Origin: Planctomycetota bacterium
GTDB lineage: Bacteria > Planctomycetota > GCA-002687715 > DRQF01
Direction: 5' to 3'
Length of the DNA: 8,531 nt
Assembly: GCA_015485455.1 (NCBI GenBank)
Contig: WFTN01000489.1
Location: 1 to 8,531, forward strand
Of this stretch, positions 1-7,307 are shown in pieces. The stretch's first letter is position 1. Each line of letters begins with the position of its first letter. The notes below the pieces were generated by a model. That model saw only the letters and a program-made list of their open reading frames with translations. It had not been told where the DNA came from and made no database searches. The translations under genes were made by a program, and so were the position numbers.

Positions 1-394
1 GGCCTTGTCTAAGGGAAAGGCTGTTACTTTAGCCATGGCCAACGAACGCCTAGCCCCCTTCGGTGTCGCTGCCATGGATGTTCTTAAACAGGCGGGCGTT
101 CGTGAGGGGGCAAGTGGGATCACCCTTGTACGTGGTGAAAATGCGGCGCACGCCTGGCACTTCTTGAAAAGTGGAGCCGCCGATTATGCTCTGGGCCCCT
201 GGTCCATGGCGAAAAAGGATGTATTTCCATTTCGCCTCCTGGATTCTTCTCGGCATGATTCGATTGCCCAAGTGGGGGTTGTCTTGGATTCGAGCCCCGA
301 AGATCATTTCCCCCGTCGCTTTCTTGAATTCTTGAAGCGAGAGAGTTCTCGCCGAATCATCAAAACCGCCGGCTATGATGTGGAGGGTGGTTGA
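1..394 (+). CDS. modA: Molybdate ABC transporter substrate-binding protein ModA, C-terminal part (5' end outside window)
   Basis: This is the C-terminal lobe of a periplasmic molybdate/tungstate-binding protein, which hands the oxyanion to the ModBC membrane complex. The frame is open from base 2 (Ala-Leu-Ser-Lys-Gly-Lys), so the TTG at 5 is internal and the start lies upstream of the window. Visible ModA features are AMANERLAPFGVAA (the 'AIANP-x-x-APYG' region that contributes to the ligand site), then ENAAHAWHFLKSGAADYALG (matching 'EN-x5-F-x2-SGxAdxGF'). Next is HDSIAQVGVVL (matching 'HxPIxQxxVLL'), and the end IIKTAGYDV resembles the family's usual C-terminal 'GY' ending. The usual 'FVALSQ' segment reads GPWSMAK here, so it is somewhat divergent. 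The stop overlaps the modB ATG (TGATG), and modB and modC follow, which supports the call. About 130 codons are present, roughly half of a typical ModA. Confidence 0.85.
   Translation, partial: ALSKGKAVTLAMANERLAPFGVAAMDVLKQAGVREGASGITLVRGENAAHAWHFLKSGAADYALGPWSMAKKDVFPFRLLDSSRHDSIAQVGVVLDSSPEDHFPRRFLEFLKRESSRRIIKTAGYDVEGG
382..387 (+). promoter_or_regulatory. Ribosome binding site of modB
   Basis: GGAGGG inside the end of modA lies 6 nt before the ATG at 394. It decides the start: the in-frame TTG at 391 would leave only 3 nt of spacing, so ATG 394 is preferred. Confidence 0.6.
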
Positions 395-1083
395 TGTTCC
401 TCGCTTTCGACAAGAATATTTGGCCGACGGTGTCTCTCACTCTGCAACTTAGCGCCATGACAACGCTCCTTCTTTTGTTGTTTGGGGTCCCGCTTTCTTG
501 GTGGTTGGCCCGGTCCCGCTCACGTTTGCGCTTGGTTGTTCAGGCTTTGGTTGCATTGCCTTTGGTTTTGCCACCGACGGTGCTTGGGTTTTATCTTCTG
601 ATTGCTCTGGCCCCTCGAGGGTTTCTAGGTTCGTTTTGGGGCATGTTGGGGGGAGGACGCTTGGTGTTTTCCTTCGCTGGCTTGGTGATTGGCTCCTTTT
701 GCTATTCCTTGCCTTTCATGGTGCAACCGGTGACATCGGCTTTCGGGGCACTCAGCGATCGCAAAGTTGAAGTTGCAGCTTCCTTGGGAGCTGGGCCCTG
801 GGATCGGTTTTTTCATCTGGCTTTGCCCGTGGCAAAAAGAGGCATCCTCACGGGTTGCGTGCTCACCTTCGCTCATACCATGGGCGAATTCGGCGTTGTG
901 TTGATGATTGGTGGCAATATCACTCACGTTACCGATGTCTTGTCGATCACCATTTACGAACATGTAGAATCTCAAGACTACGCCTCGGCACATCTCCTTT
1001 CGGCGGGCTTACTTCTTATTTCTTTCTCTGCTCTCATTCTCATCTTCCGTCTTGGGGATAGAAGGGGGGATGGCTCCCCATGA
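394..1083 (+). CDS. modB: Molybdate ABC transporter permease ModB
   Basis: Inner-membrane permease that forms the channel for molybdate (possibly also tungstate) import, working as a dimer with ModC. It has 229 residues, the normal ModB length. Five hydrophobic segments are visible at about residues 16-38, 47-72, 91-116, 150-173 and 200-220. The EAA loop that docks on the ATPase is at about 126-154 (EVAASLGAGPWDRFFHLALP). The following HTMGEFGVVLMIGGNI (161-176) is a near-diagnostic ModB signature, followed by SITIYEHVES. The start is ATG 394, overlapping the modA stop as TGATG behind a good GGAGGG. The last codons overlap modC (ATGA). I see no frameshift or missing motif. Confidence 0.95.
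   Translation: MFLAFDKNIWPTVSLTLQLSAMTTLLLLLFGVPLSWWLARSRSRLRLVVQALVALPLVLPPTVLGFYLLIALAPRGFLGSFWGMLGGGRLVFSFAGLVIGSFCYSLPFMVQPVTSAFGALSDRKVEVAASLGAGPWDRFFHLALPVAKRGILTGCVLTFAHTMGEFGVVLMIGGNITHVTDVLSITIYEHVESQDYASAHLLSAGLLLISFSALILIFRLGDRRGDGSP
1064..1079 (+). promoter_or_regulatory. modC ribosome binding site within a small hairpin
   Basis: A G-rich run, GGGGGGA (1064-1070), is the only Shine-Dalgarno-like sequence before the modC ATG at 1080, at a spacing of 9 nt. Its last five bases, GGGGA (1066-1070), are perfectly complementary to TCCCC (1075-1079), with a TGGC tetraloop between them. Folded RNA would hide the site until a ribosome finishing modB opens it. The base pairing is seen directly; the coupling role is inferred. 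Confidence 0.4.
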
Positions 1084-2159
1084 TCGACCTCAACATTCAA
1101 CTCAAAAGAGGATCGTTTAAGCTTGACGTTTCATTGGCTTTGTCTCATGAGGGTGTCACCAGTCTCTTCGGGCCTTCCGGGTCAGGGAAAACGACGATCC
1201 TGAGAGTGGTCGCCGGACACGAACCCTCTGCATCCGGTCTTGTCCGTGTTGCTGGAGAAGTGTGGATGGATACCAGCAAAGGACAATTCCTTCAGCCTCA
1301 CCAAAGGCGGATTGGTTGGGTTTCCCAAGAAGTTGATTTGTTTGACCATTTGACAGCCTTAGGCAATCTCAAATTTGCTCTTGACCGACTGAAAGATGAT
1401 ACCTCTATTTCCATGACAGAGGTGGTGGATTGGTTTCAAATTGGCGATCTCCTTGGTCGTTATCCTCGTGCACTGTCAGGGGGGCAGCGGCAACGCGTTG
1501 CCATGGCCCGGGCTCTTCTCAGAAATCCCAGAATCCTGCTATTGGACGAGCCCATCTCTGCTCTAGATGCGGCAGCAAGGTTTGAGATTCTGCCGATCTT
1601 GGACCAAGTCGCCCGGGAACAAGAACTACCCATTCTCTACGTGAGTCATTCTGCGAGGGAAGTGGCGCGATTGGCCGACTATGTTGTTTGCGTGGAGGCC
1701 GGAAAGGTCGTGAGAGAAGGAACGACAAGGGACTTGTTGTCCCAGATCGAATTCTCTTCTCATCATGGCAGCGAACAGGGCGCTGTGATTGAGGCTGAGG
1801 TTGTCCTCCATGACGGAGAAGATCATCTGTCGCAAGTGAGGACAGACGCTGGCTGTTTGTGGATTCCACGAACTGACCTCGATCTGGGTGTGCGTGTGCG
1901 GCTGCAAATCTTGGCCCGAGATGTAAGCTTGGCGACGGCAGAAATCTCTCAGGACAGCATACTCAATGTCTTGGATGGGGTGGTTTCGGAGTTGAGAGAA
2001 GTAGAGCCAGGAGTTTTTGTTGTTCGCGTGCTTTGCGGTGAAGGGGAGAAAGCACTTCCAATTTTGGCACGGTTGACCAAACGTTCCCGTGTGCGTTTGG
2101 GCATTGACGTCAACAAAAAAGTTTTCGTGCGGATGAAGAGTATTAGCCTTCTTGACTGA
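1080..2159 (+). CDS. modC: Molybdate ABC transporter ATP-binding protein ModC
   Basis: Cytoplasmic ATPase that powers molybdate import through ModB. It has 359 residues, close to the family's usual ~350. All nucleotide-binding motifs are intact: Walker A GPSGSGKT (31-38), Q-loop Gln83, ABC signature LSGGQ (132-136), Walker B LLLDEP (153-158), D-loop SALD (160-163) and switch His190. After the ATPase domain (about 1-230) comes an extension ending in one TOBE/Mop domain (about 292-356), opening with SILNVLDGVV. That module binds molybdate in ModC and separates it from generic sulfate or iron ATPases. The ATG overlaps the modB stop (ATGA). It is the last gene of the operon, ending 20 nt from the convergent lipoprotein gene. 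Molybdate is the best-supported substrate given the full modABC order; tungstate cannot be excluded. Confidence 0.95.
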   Translation: MIDLNIQLKRGSFKLDVSLALSHEGVTSLFGPSGSGKTTILRVVAGHEPSASGLVRVAGEVWMDTSKGQFLQPHQRRIGWVSQEVDLFDHLTALGNLKFALDRLKDDTSISMTEVVDWFQIGDLLGRYPRALSGGQRQRVAMARALLRNPRILLLDEPISALDAAARFEILPILDQVAREQELPILYVSHSAREVARLADYVVCVEAGKVVREGTTRDLLSQIEFSSHHGSEQGAVIEAEVVLHDGEDHLSQVRTDAGCLWIPRTDLDLGVRVRLQILARDVSLATAEISQDSILNVLDGVVSELREVEPGVFVVRVLCGEGEKALPILARLTKRSRVRLGIDVNKKVFVRMKSISLLD

Positions 2160-2188
2160 GAGGGGGGGCGTCACTTCTCTTATTTCTT
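2157..2188 (+). terminator. Weak candidate terminator after modC
   Basis: Bases 2157-2165 can pair with 2174-2182 (nine pairs, three of them G-U), leaving an 8-nt loop, with TTTCTT following at 2183-2188. The hairpin spans the modC stop and the stop of the convergent gene. The G-U pairs become C-A mismatches in the opposite transcript, so it would favour stopping the forward (mod) transcript only. The stem is weak and the T-run is interrupted. Confidence 0.25.
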
Positions 2189-4963
2189 CGGTCTGTGCCC
2201 ATAAACTTTGAGTTCATGAATCCCCCAGGGGTGAGGGTCTGAGGATGTCAGGGTGATGCGGAGTTTGGCAGCTGCGATGGGGATGAGCTCCAGTTCTTCC
2301 ACTTGATCCTGCCCCTTCTCATAGGTGCCGACTTCTTGCCATTTTCCATCTTGCGCTTTGACTTCAACATTGAAACCGCGGGCGTATCCATCTTTGGAAT
2401 CTCCGCTGTCCAAAACCAGATAACTCACTTCGAGAGCTTCTCCCCAGTCAATTTCAATCGACATTCCCGGTTCTTGGGGCATCTCAGAGAAAAAGCGGCT
2501 CAGTAGGTTGTTGTCAAACATTCGCACAAGATCGACGCCATGGCTTGCTGTTACTTTCCAGTTCGGGTTTGGTTTGATTTGGCTGGGGGCCCAGTGCCCC
2601 AATTCTGCCAGAGTCCAAGCACTCTTACGGTCCTGGGTGAGGCGCCTTTGCTCAGCCACAAAGTCGGCGCTGATCATTGACCTCCTTTGGGTCCACCGCA
2701 AAGAGCTGATGATGTCGGCGATAAAAGCATCATCTTGGGAAGCGTAGGGGATCATCACGCCTATTTCTCTTCCATCGACTTGTCCTTTGAGCCCACGCAG
2801 AAGAATGCGGACAGCGCCCTTGGGGTTTCCCAAGATGCGGTCTGATTTTGACAGGTTGGCTCCGATGAGTTTTCCTTGGTGGGTGGCTCCTCGACCGTCG
2901 CTGCCATGACATTGCACGCAGTTCTGCTGAAATTTCATTTGTCCCCGGTGGAGCTTCTTTTCTCCGTCGGCGTCCAAGGCTCGGTACTTGGAAACAACTC
3001 TCTGAGCGGCGAATTGATAGCCCAAAGAAAAAATCCATTCGTTGCGCAGGCGTGGAGCACTCTTTTCGAGGGCGCTTCCTTTGAGGCGCTCACGAAAGAA
3101 ACCCTCCTGAAACATCGCTTTGAAAATGGGCAGAGGGGCTTTTTGAAATGCTGTGATTGCAGCCATGCGCACCAGCGATACCGAAAAGTGCTCGCTGATG
3201 AACATGTTCGCGATGGGCCAAGCAATCTTCTTTTCTCCCATGGCCAGAGAGAGAACGACTTGCTGAAGGACCTTTTCTGACTTGTCATGCAAGAGTGTCT
3301 GCAAGCTGTCGAAGACTTCTTGATCGCCATCGGCAAGGAAAGGTTCGCTCACGCGGACGGCGGCCCCTCGGACTCGCCAGTCCTCGTCTTGCATAGCCAA
3401 AAGAAGATCGTTTTTCTTGATGGCTCCTAAGCCATTCAAAGTCCACAGCCCATGAAGTCTGGCCAGGGCAAAGGTGTGCTGACGCAAGAGCGTGCGGAGG
3501 GCCGGAACAACGGTTTTATCTTGGCGCAAAACGAGTAGCTTCTGCGCTGTGTCACGCCACCAGCCGTTTCTGTGTGCCAAGTGGGACACTAACTCGGCGG
3601 AAGATTCCTTGAGCATCTGCGGATTCGGGCGATGGGGCGCTGCTGTCGAGCCAACAAGCCTCATGATACGACCTCTTCTCTTGGCGTGGGCTAAACCCTT
3701 TTCGTCGATAACAGCCTTAATGGTGCTACCTTCCATGACCCAGGCGGATTCTTGGATGATGCCGCGATTCATGTCAACAAGAGTGAGATAGCCGTCCGGG
3801 CCGGTGCTCAGGTGAACCGGGCGAAAGAAATAGTCGCGGCTGCGCAGGAATTCACTTTTCTTGTGGGGGTTGGTCAGGACTTTCTTGCCACTTATTTCAA
3901 TGATCTTGGCATGACGAATGAAACGACCAACCGGTTCGCAGATAAAGAAGTCGCCTTTGAGCTGAGGTAGGGCGTCACCACGATAGATATGCTGGCCGCA
4001 TGCACATGTGAAGGTCTTAAGGGTGCCATCGGAGCGTAACTCTTGGCTGCTCCCCTGGGCATCATCGGATGCAATAAGTGGCCAAGTTTCCAAGAATTCA
4101 GGTTCTACATTTGGCCCCAACATCTCTCTTTCATAGGCGGCGATCAATTCATTGTTGAGTAGGTTCCAATAGACCCAAGGCTGCTGAAAGTCCCGTGCTG
4201 GGGTCGAGTTGTTAGCGAAGAAGAGCTGACCCGTATCGTCTTGTGTGAGCCCCCATTGATTCATCTCACTGAGAACAGGCTCGGTTTGCCAAGACCCGTC
4301 CCCTAAAAGGCGATGGCGTAGACCACCTTGACAACTATAGATCCAGTTGTCGATGTTCCACAATAGATTGGCATCCTGGTGTTCCAAGTTGCGCTTGTCT
4401 TCTTGCTGGCTTCGGTAAACGACGACTCTCTCATCGGCCTCCCCATCTCCGTCCCTATCCCGGAGAGCGATGATGTCCAAGCTGTTCGTTTCACGAATCA
4501 GAATGCGATCGTCTAAAGGCAAGAGGGCCCGGGGAAGAACAAGACCGTCGGCGAAAACAGAACGAATTTCGTAGTGGCCGTCGTCATCTTTGTCTTCGAA
4601 GCGAATGATGCGGCTGGTGGGCTCAAGTTGACCTTCGCCCTTAACATTTTGCATGAATGACCGCATTTCACAGACATACATTCGCCCATTGCCGTCCCAG
4701 GCCACCAAGACTGGTTCTTCAATTGCGGGCTCGCTTACGATGGTTTCTAAGTGATAGGGCCCGGCTATTTCTGTCGCCTCAATGGACTGGGCTGGGGTCA
4801 ACATGGGGACTTTGGGCTTTTGTTTCTGTTCTTTGGGTCCAGATTTTTTGCTTTGCTTTCTTGTTTGGGGCAGGTCAGGTTTCTGTCCGTCGCCACAGGA
4901 GCTGAGAAGCCCCATCATGAGAGTTAAGCAAACGAGAATTTTTCTTTGGCAAAAAGGTTTCAT
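2180..4963 (-). CDS. Multidomain lipoprotein: PVC-type dehydrogenase-like propeller, HEAT-like region, c-type heme and discoidin-like domain
   Basis: A 927-residue exported lipoprotein of unknown function. The signal peptide (1-22) ends in lipobox LSSC with lipidated Cys23; Gly at +2 argues against inner-membrane retention by the E. coli rule. A Lys/Gln/Pro-rich basic linker (about 28-54) follows. Residues about 67-437 resemble the PVC 'putative membrane-bound dehydrogenase' (TIGR02604-like) propeller: EMRSFMQ, two acidic DxDxDG-type loops (124-129, 169-174), QWGLTQDD, HIYRGDALP and FICEP. NGWWRDTAQKLL (466-477) opens a HEAT-like helical region to about 620. A cytochrome-c-like domain (about 670-757) has CVQCH (Cys682, Cys685, His686) and possible axial Met737. 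The C-terminus (about 795-923, ending WGIHELKVYG) resembles an F5/8-type (discoidin) fold. ATG 4963 lies 5 nt after the permease stop; TTG 4972 is an alternative, overlapping that stop (TTGA) with a weak GAG upstream. Electron transfer or sugar oxidation/binding is inference only. Confidence 0.85.
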   Translation of the reverse strand: MKPFCQRKILVCLTLMMGLLSSCGDGQKPDLPQTRKQSKKSGPKEQKQKPKVPMLTPAQSIEATEIAGPYHLETIVSEPAIEEPVLVAWDGNGRMYVCEMRSFMQNVKGEGQLEPTSRIIRFEDKDDDGHYEIRSVFADGLVLPRALLPLDDRILIRETNSLDIIALRDRDGDGEADERVVVYRSQQEDKRNLEHQDANLLWNIDNWIYSCQGGLRHRLLGDGSWQTEPVLSEMNQWGLTQDDTGQLFFANNSTPARDFQQPWVYWNLLNNELIAAYEREMLGPNVEPEFLETWPLIASDDAQGSSQELRSDGTLKTFTCACGQHIYRGDALPQLKGDFFICEPVGRFIRHAKIIEISGKKVLTNPHKKSEFLRSRDYFFRPVHLSTGPDGYLTLVDMNRGIIQESAWVMEGSTIKAVIDEKGLAHAKRRGRIMRLVGSTAAPHRPNPQMLKESSAELVSHLAHRNGWWRDTAQKLLVLRQDKTVVPALRTLLRQHTFALARLHGLWTLNGLGAIKKNDLLLAMQDEDWRVRGAAVRVSEPFLADGDQEVFDSLQTLLHDKSEKVLQQVVLSLAMGEKKIAWPIANMFISEHFSVSLVRMAAITAFQKAPLPIFKAMFQEGFFRERLKGSALEKSAPRLRNEWIFSLGYQFAAQRVVSKYRALDADGEKKLHRGQMKFQQNCVQCHGSDGRGATHQGKLIGANLSKSDRILGNPKGAVRILLRGLKGQVDGREIGVMIPYASQDDAFIADIISSLRWTQRRSMISADFVAEQRRLTQDRKSAWTLAELGHWAPSQIKPNPNWKVTASHGVDLVRMFDNNLLSRFFSEMPQEPGMSIEIDWGEALEVSYLVLDSGDSKDGYARGFNVEVKAQDGKWQEVGTYEKGQDQVEELELIPIAAAKLRITLTSSDPHPWGIHELKVYGHRPKK

Positions 4964-4968
4964 GGGGG

Positions 4969-6138
4969 TCAATGTCGTCTCAAGGCTTTGCAGGGTTCCT
5001 GTCTGGCTGCGATAGCCGCGGGGACAACGCCCCCAAGGACTCCAAGAAATGTTGCCATGATGGCCCCCGTTATCAGGATGTTCCCATCGACTCGAAAGGC
5101 AAAAGCGACTTCAGTGAAGGTTTGCATGTTCATGGTTCCGGTTTCGATACCATCGAATGGCAAGACCATGAGAGCTCCCAAGAGACCGCCGACGGCGCCG
5201 ATGAGAAGAGCCTCGATGAGAAAAGCCAAGAAAATGGCGAAGCGGCTGAAACCCAGGGAAAGGAAGACGCCGACTTCCCGTGTCCTGGCCCCCACGGAGG
5301 CGAGCATTGTGTTGGTAGCTCCCAAGACCGCAGCGATGGCCATGATGAAACTGAGGACAGACGCCAAGATCATAAGAACGCCGCTCAAGTTGTTCTTTTG
5401 AGAAATGAGGTATTCGCTTTCAGTTTGCACCTTCGCTGGCACACGTTTGTCTGATTCCATTTCTTCTTTGACGGCTTCGATATCGGTGCCCGGTTTGATT
5501 TCAGCAAGGACACGCTGAGCAAACGGTCTTTCTAAAGCGGCGGTGAATCGATCAAAATCGCCCCAAATTTCAGATCCATAGGGGCCATCATTCTCGAAAA
5601 TACCAACAACTTTGAATGGCGTGACATTGATGGTCAGAGTTTCATGTATTTGGGCATGGGCGATACGATCGGCGACGGCTCGTCCGACGATGATCTCGTC
5701 TGTGCCAGCGGTGAATTTCCGCCCTTCTACGAGTCGAATATTGTCACCATGGATCTTGAAGCTCATTTGTTCGACCCCCCGTAGGGGAACGTTCGTTTGC
5801 CCACCTCCAACGCGGTCTAAGAACAGTGCCAAATAGGATTCGGCGGAGGAGACCATGTTGCCATCAGCATCTCGAGAGATCTCTGGTCTTTCCTTCTTCA
5901 GAATCTCGACTTGACTGCCTTGGAGAACACTCTCGCCTTCGCTGGTGGCTCCCGGTCGCATGTAGACTAAGAGATCTTCACGGCCCCCGGTGGCATAGAG
6001 TTCCTCAAAACCATTGCGCAAGGACATAATGGCACTGAAGACGGCCACAGTGCATGCAATCCCCAGAGCACTGAAGAGTGAGGCACGCCAGCGCACCATG
6101 ATGCTGCGGATTGGATATCGAATCGGTACGAATGCCAT
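4969..6138 (-). CDS. ABC transporter permease, FtsX/MacB family (second permease of the exporter)
   Basis: Inner-membrane subunit of a mechanotransmission-type ABC exporter; 389 residues, with the standard four-helix layout. One N-terminal helix (about 19-39) is followed by a large periplasmic MacB_PCD-like domain (about 40-250). Three C-terminal helices lie at about 253-278, 299-327 and 353-378. RTREVGVFLSLGFS (285-298) is the cytoplasmic coupling segment after TM2, and the end GGVVPAAIAARQEPCKALR is the usual FtsX-family tail. SLRNGFEEL after TM1 and LLVYMRPGATSE at the start of the periplasmic domain recall LolC/E and YknZ-like permeases. The start is 2 nt after the stop of the other permease, with only a weak GGGG upstream. 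It is clearly divergent from that neighbour, so the pair probably forms a heterodimer. Substrate is unknown; lipoproteins, lipids, peptides and macrolides are all handled by relatives. Confidence 0.88.
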   Translation of the reverse strand: MAFVPIRYPIRSIMVRWRASLFSALGIACTVAVFSAIMSLRNGFEELYATGGREDLLVYMRPGATSEGESVLQGSQVEILKKERPEISRDADGNMVSSAESYLALFLDRVGGGQTNVPLRGVEQMSFKIHGDNIRLVEGRKFTAGTDEIIVGRAVADRIAHAQIHETLTINVTPFKVVGIFENDGPYGSEIWGDFDRFTAALERPFAQRVLAEIKPGTDIEAVKEEMESDKRVPAKVQTESEYLISQKNNLSGVLMILASVLSFIMAIAAVLGATNTMLASVGARTREVGVFLSLGFSRFAIFLAFLIEALLIGAVGGLLGALMVLPFDGIETGTMNMQTFTEVAFAFRVDGNILITGAIMATFLGVLGGVVPAAIAARQEPCKALRRH

Positions 6139-6140
6139 GA

Positions 6141-7307
6141 CTAAATCCCCGATCTGAGGGCTTGGGCTGCGTCGAGTCTACGGGCTCGTAGAGCCGGAAC
6201 GATGCCACTGATGAGTCCAATGATGAGGCCCACGCCCATCGCCATCAGAATGGTGGTTTCATGGACATCGTAGCGGGGGATTTGCGTGCCGAATAGCTTC
6301 CGGAAGAAGGGGATCGAAACCCAGGCTAAGCCACATCCCAGTAGACCACCGCCCAAACTGAGAGCCAAGGATTCGGCGATCAGCAAGCTGCCGCATGTTC
6401 CATCTGAGAAACCCATGGCTTTGAGCACGCCCATATCGCCGATACGTTCAGCAGAAGCAATGAGCATGGTGTTGATGAGAGAGAGGCCAAGAGCAAAAAC
6501 AACGGCTGCTCCGATCCACCCCAAGAAGGTGGGGATGTCTCCTAGCATGGACACAAAAGCTGCTTGGAATGCCGCTTCCGGTTGGCTCAAAGTTCTTTGA
6601 GGGCCGCCGTCATAGATGCTGTCAATTTCCCGGCAAACTTCTGCCACTTGATCAGATTCGTCGACCTTCAAAACGAAAAGGCCGCAAGGGAAATCGTCCT
6701 GGTTGTTCTCCTTCATCATCGTTTCTTTCAAGTAGTCATAATGAAAGTACAAAGATTGAGGGTCGAAGATGGACGACTCTGTCTGGTAGATACCACAGAC
6801 GTTGAAATCCCAAGCCCCATCTTGCTTGGGGTATATTCTGCCGATGAGTGGAATCTTGTCGCCCACTTGCCAGCCGTACTTGGTGGCTAGGGCAGATCCG
6901 ATGATGCAGCCTTTTCTGTCGTCTGCCCAGGTCTTCCATTCTTCTTCTTTGAGTTGGCATTCGGGATATATGTTCTTGAAGATGTTGACATCGACGGCGA
7001 ATTGAGCAAAGAAGTTGGATGGATCTTCGAAGTAGCCGCCGAACCAGGTGAACCGACTCACGATCTCAACCCCGTCCATGTTTCTGATCTTATTGATGTA
7101 GCTTTCTGGGAGGGCTTGAAAGAGGCTCACAGCACTGGAGGTGATTACCCGATCACTCCCAATTTCTTTCGTTGTGTCGTCCAATGAAGTAACGATGGAC
7201 CGCAAGAAGATCATGAGGAAAATTGCAACCATCGCGCCTAGGGCAGTTAAGCCTGAGCGTATGGGATGTCGAAGCAGGTTGCGCAGGACAAGTTTGGTCA
7301 GGCTCAT
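6141..7307 (-). CDS. ABC transporter permease, FtsX/MacB family (first permease of the exporter)
   Basis: Inner-membrane subunit, 388 residues. N-terminal RNLLRHPIRSGLTALG (9-24) leads into TM1 (about 17-36). A periplasmic domain of about 215 residues follows, then three helices at about 258-281, 304-332 and 350-371. The coupling segment ERIGDMGVLKAMGFSD (287-302) and the tail GIVPALRARRLDAAQALR (368-385) are classic for FtsX/MacB permeases. No ATPase domain is fused, unlike MacB itself; the ATPase is the separate gene just upstream, whose stop overlaps this ATG (ATGA). AGGA at 7317-7320 is a good ribosome binding site 9 nt before the start. The periplasmic part differs strongly from the second permease: it has several cysteines (about 117, 134, 171, 208, 225), a segment around FTWFGGYFED and an acidic, aromatic stretch near residues 115-128. 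The substrate cannot be read from sequence. Confidence 0.88.
   Translation of the reverse strand: MSLTKLVLRNLLRHPIRSGLTALGAMVAIFLMIFLRSIVTSLDDTTKEIGSDRVITSSAVSLFQALPESYINKIRNMDGVEIVSRFTWFGGYFEDPSNFFAQFAVDVNIFKNIYPECQLKEEEWKTWADDRKGCIIGSALATKYGWQVGDKIPLIGRIYPKQDGAWDFNVCGIYQTESSIFDPQSLYFHYDYLKETMMKENNQDDFPCGLFVLKVDESDQVAEVCREIDSIYDGGPQRTLSQPEAAFQAAFVSMLGDIPTFLGWIGAAVVFALGLSLINTMLIASAERIGDMGVLKAMGFSDGTCGSLLIAESLALSLGGGLLGCGLAWVSIPFFRKLFGTQIPRYDVHETTILMAMGVGLIIGLISGIVPALRARRLDAAQALRSGI

Noticed and set aside
5..7. TTG at 5 as the start of a short 129-residue gene
   Set aside because: The frame is open to the window edge and the protein begins mid-way through the ModA fold, so this is an internal codon.
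625..993. Open frame of 122 codons on the reverse strand
   Set aside because: It is antisense to the conserved modB core; no domain or ribosome binding site.
1626..2174. Open frame of 182 codons on the reverse strand
   Set aside because: It is antisense to modC, whose ATPase and TOBE motifs are intact; no recognisable protein pattern.
2876..3336. Overlapping open frames on both strands (2876-3280 forward, 2935-3336 reverse)
   Set aside because: Both fall within the HEAT-like and heme-containing coding frame of the lipoprotein, which reads through without interruption.
4972..5454. Open frame of 160 codons on the forward strand
   Set aside because: It lies fully antisense to the intact permease (4969-6138), has a Ser/Asp/Glu/Lys-rich composition without a domain, and is best explained as a shadow frame.
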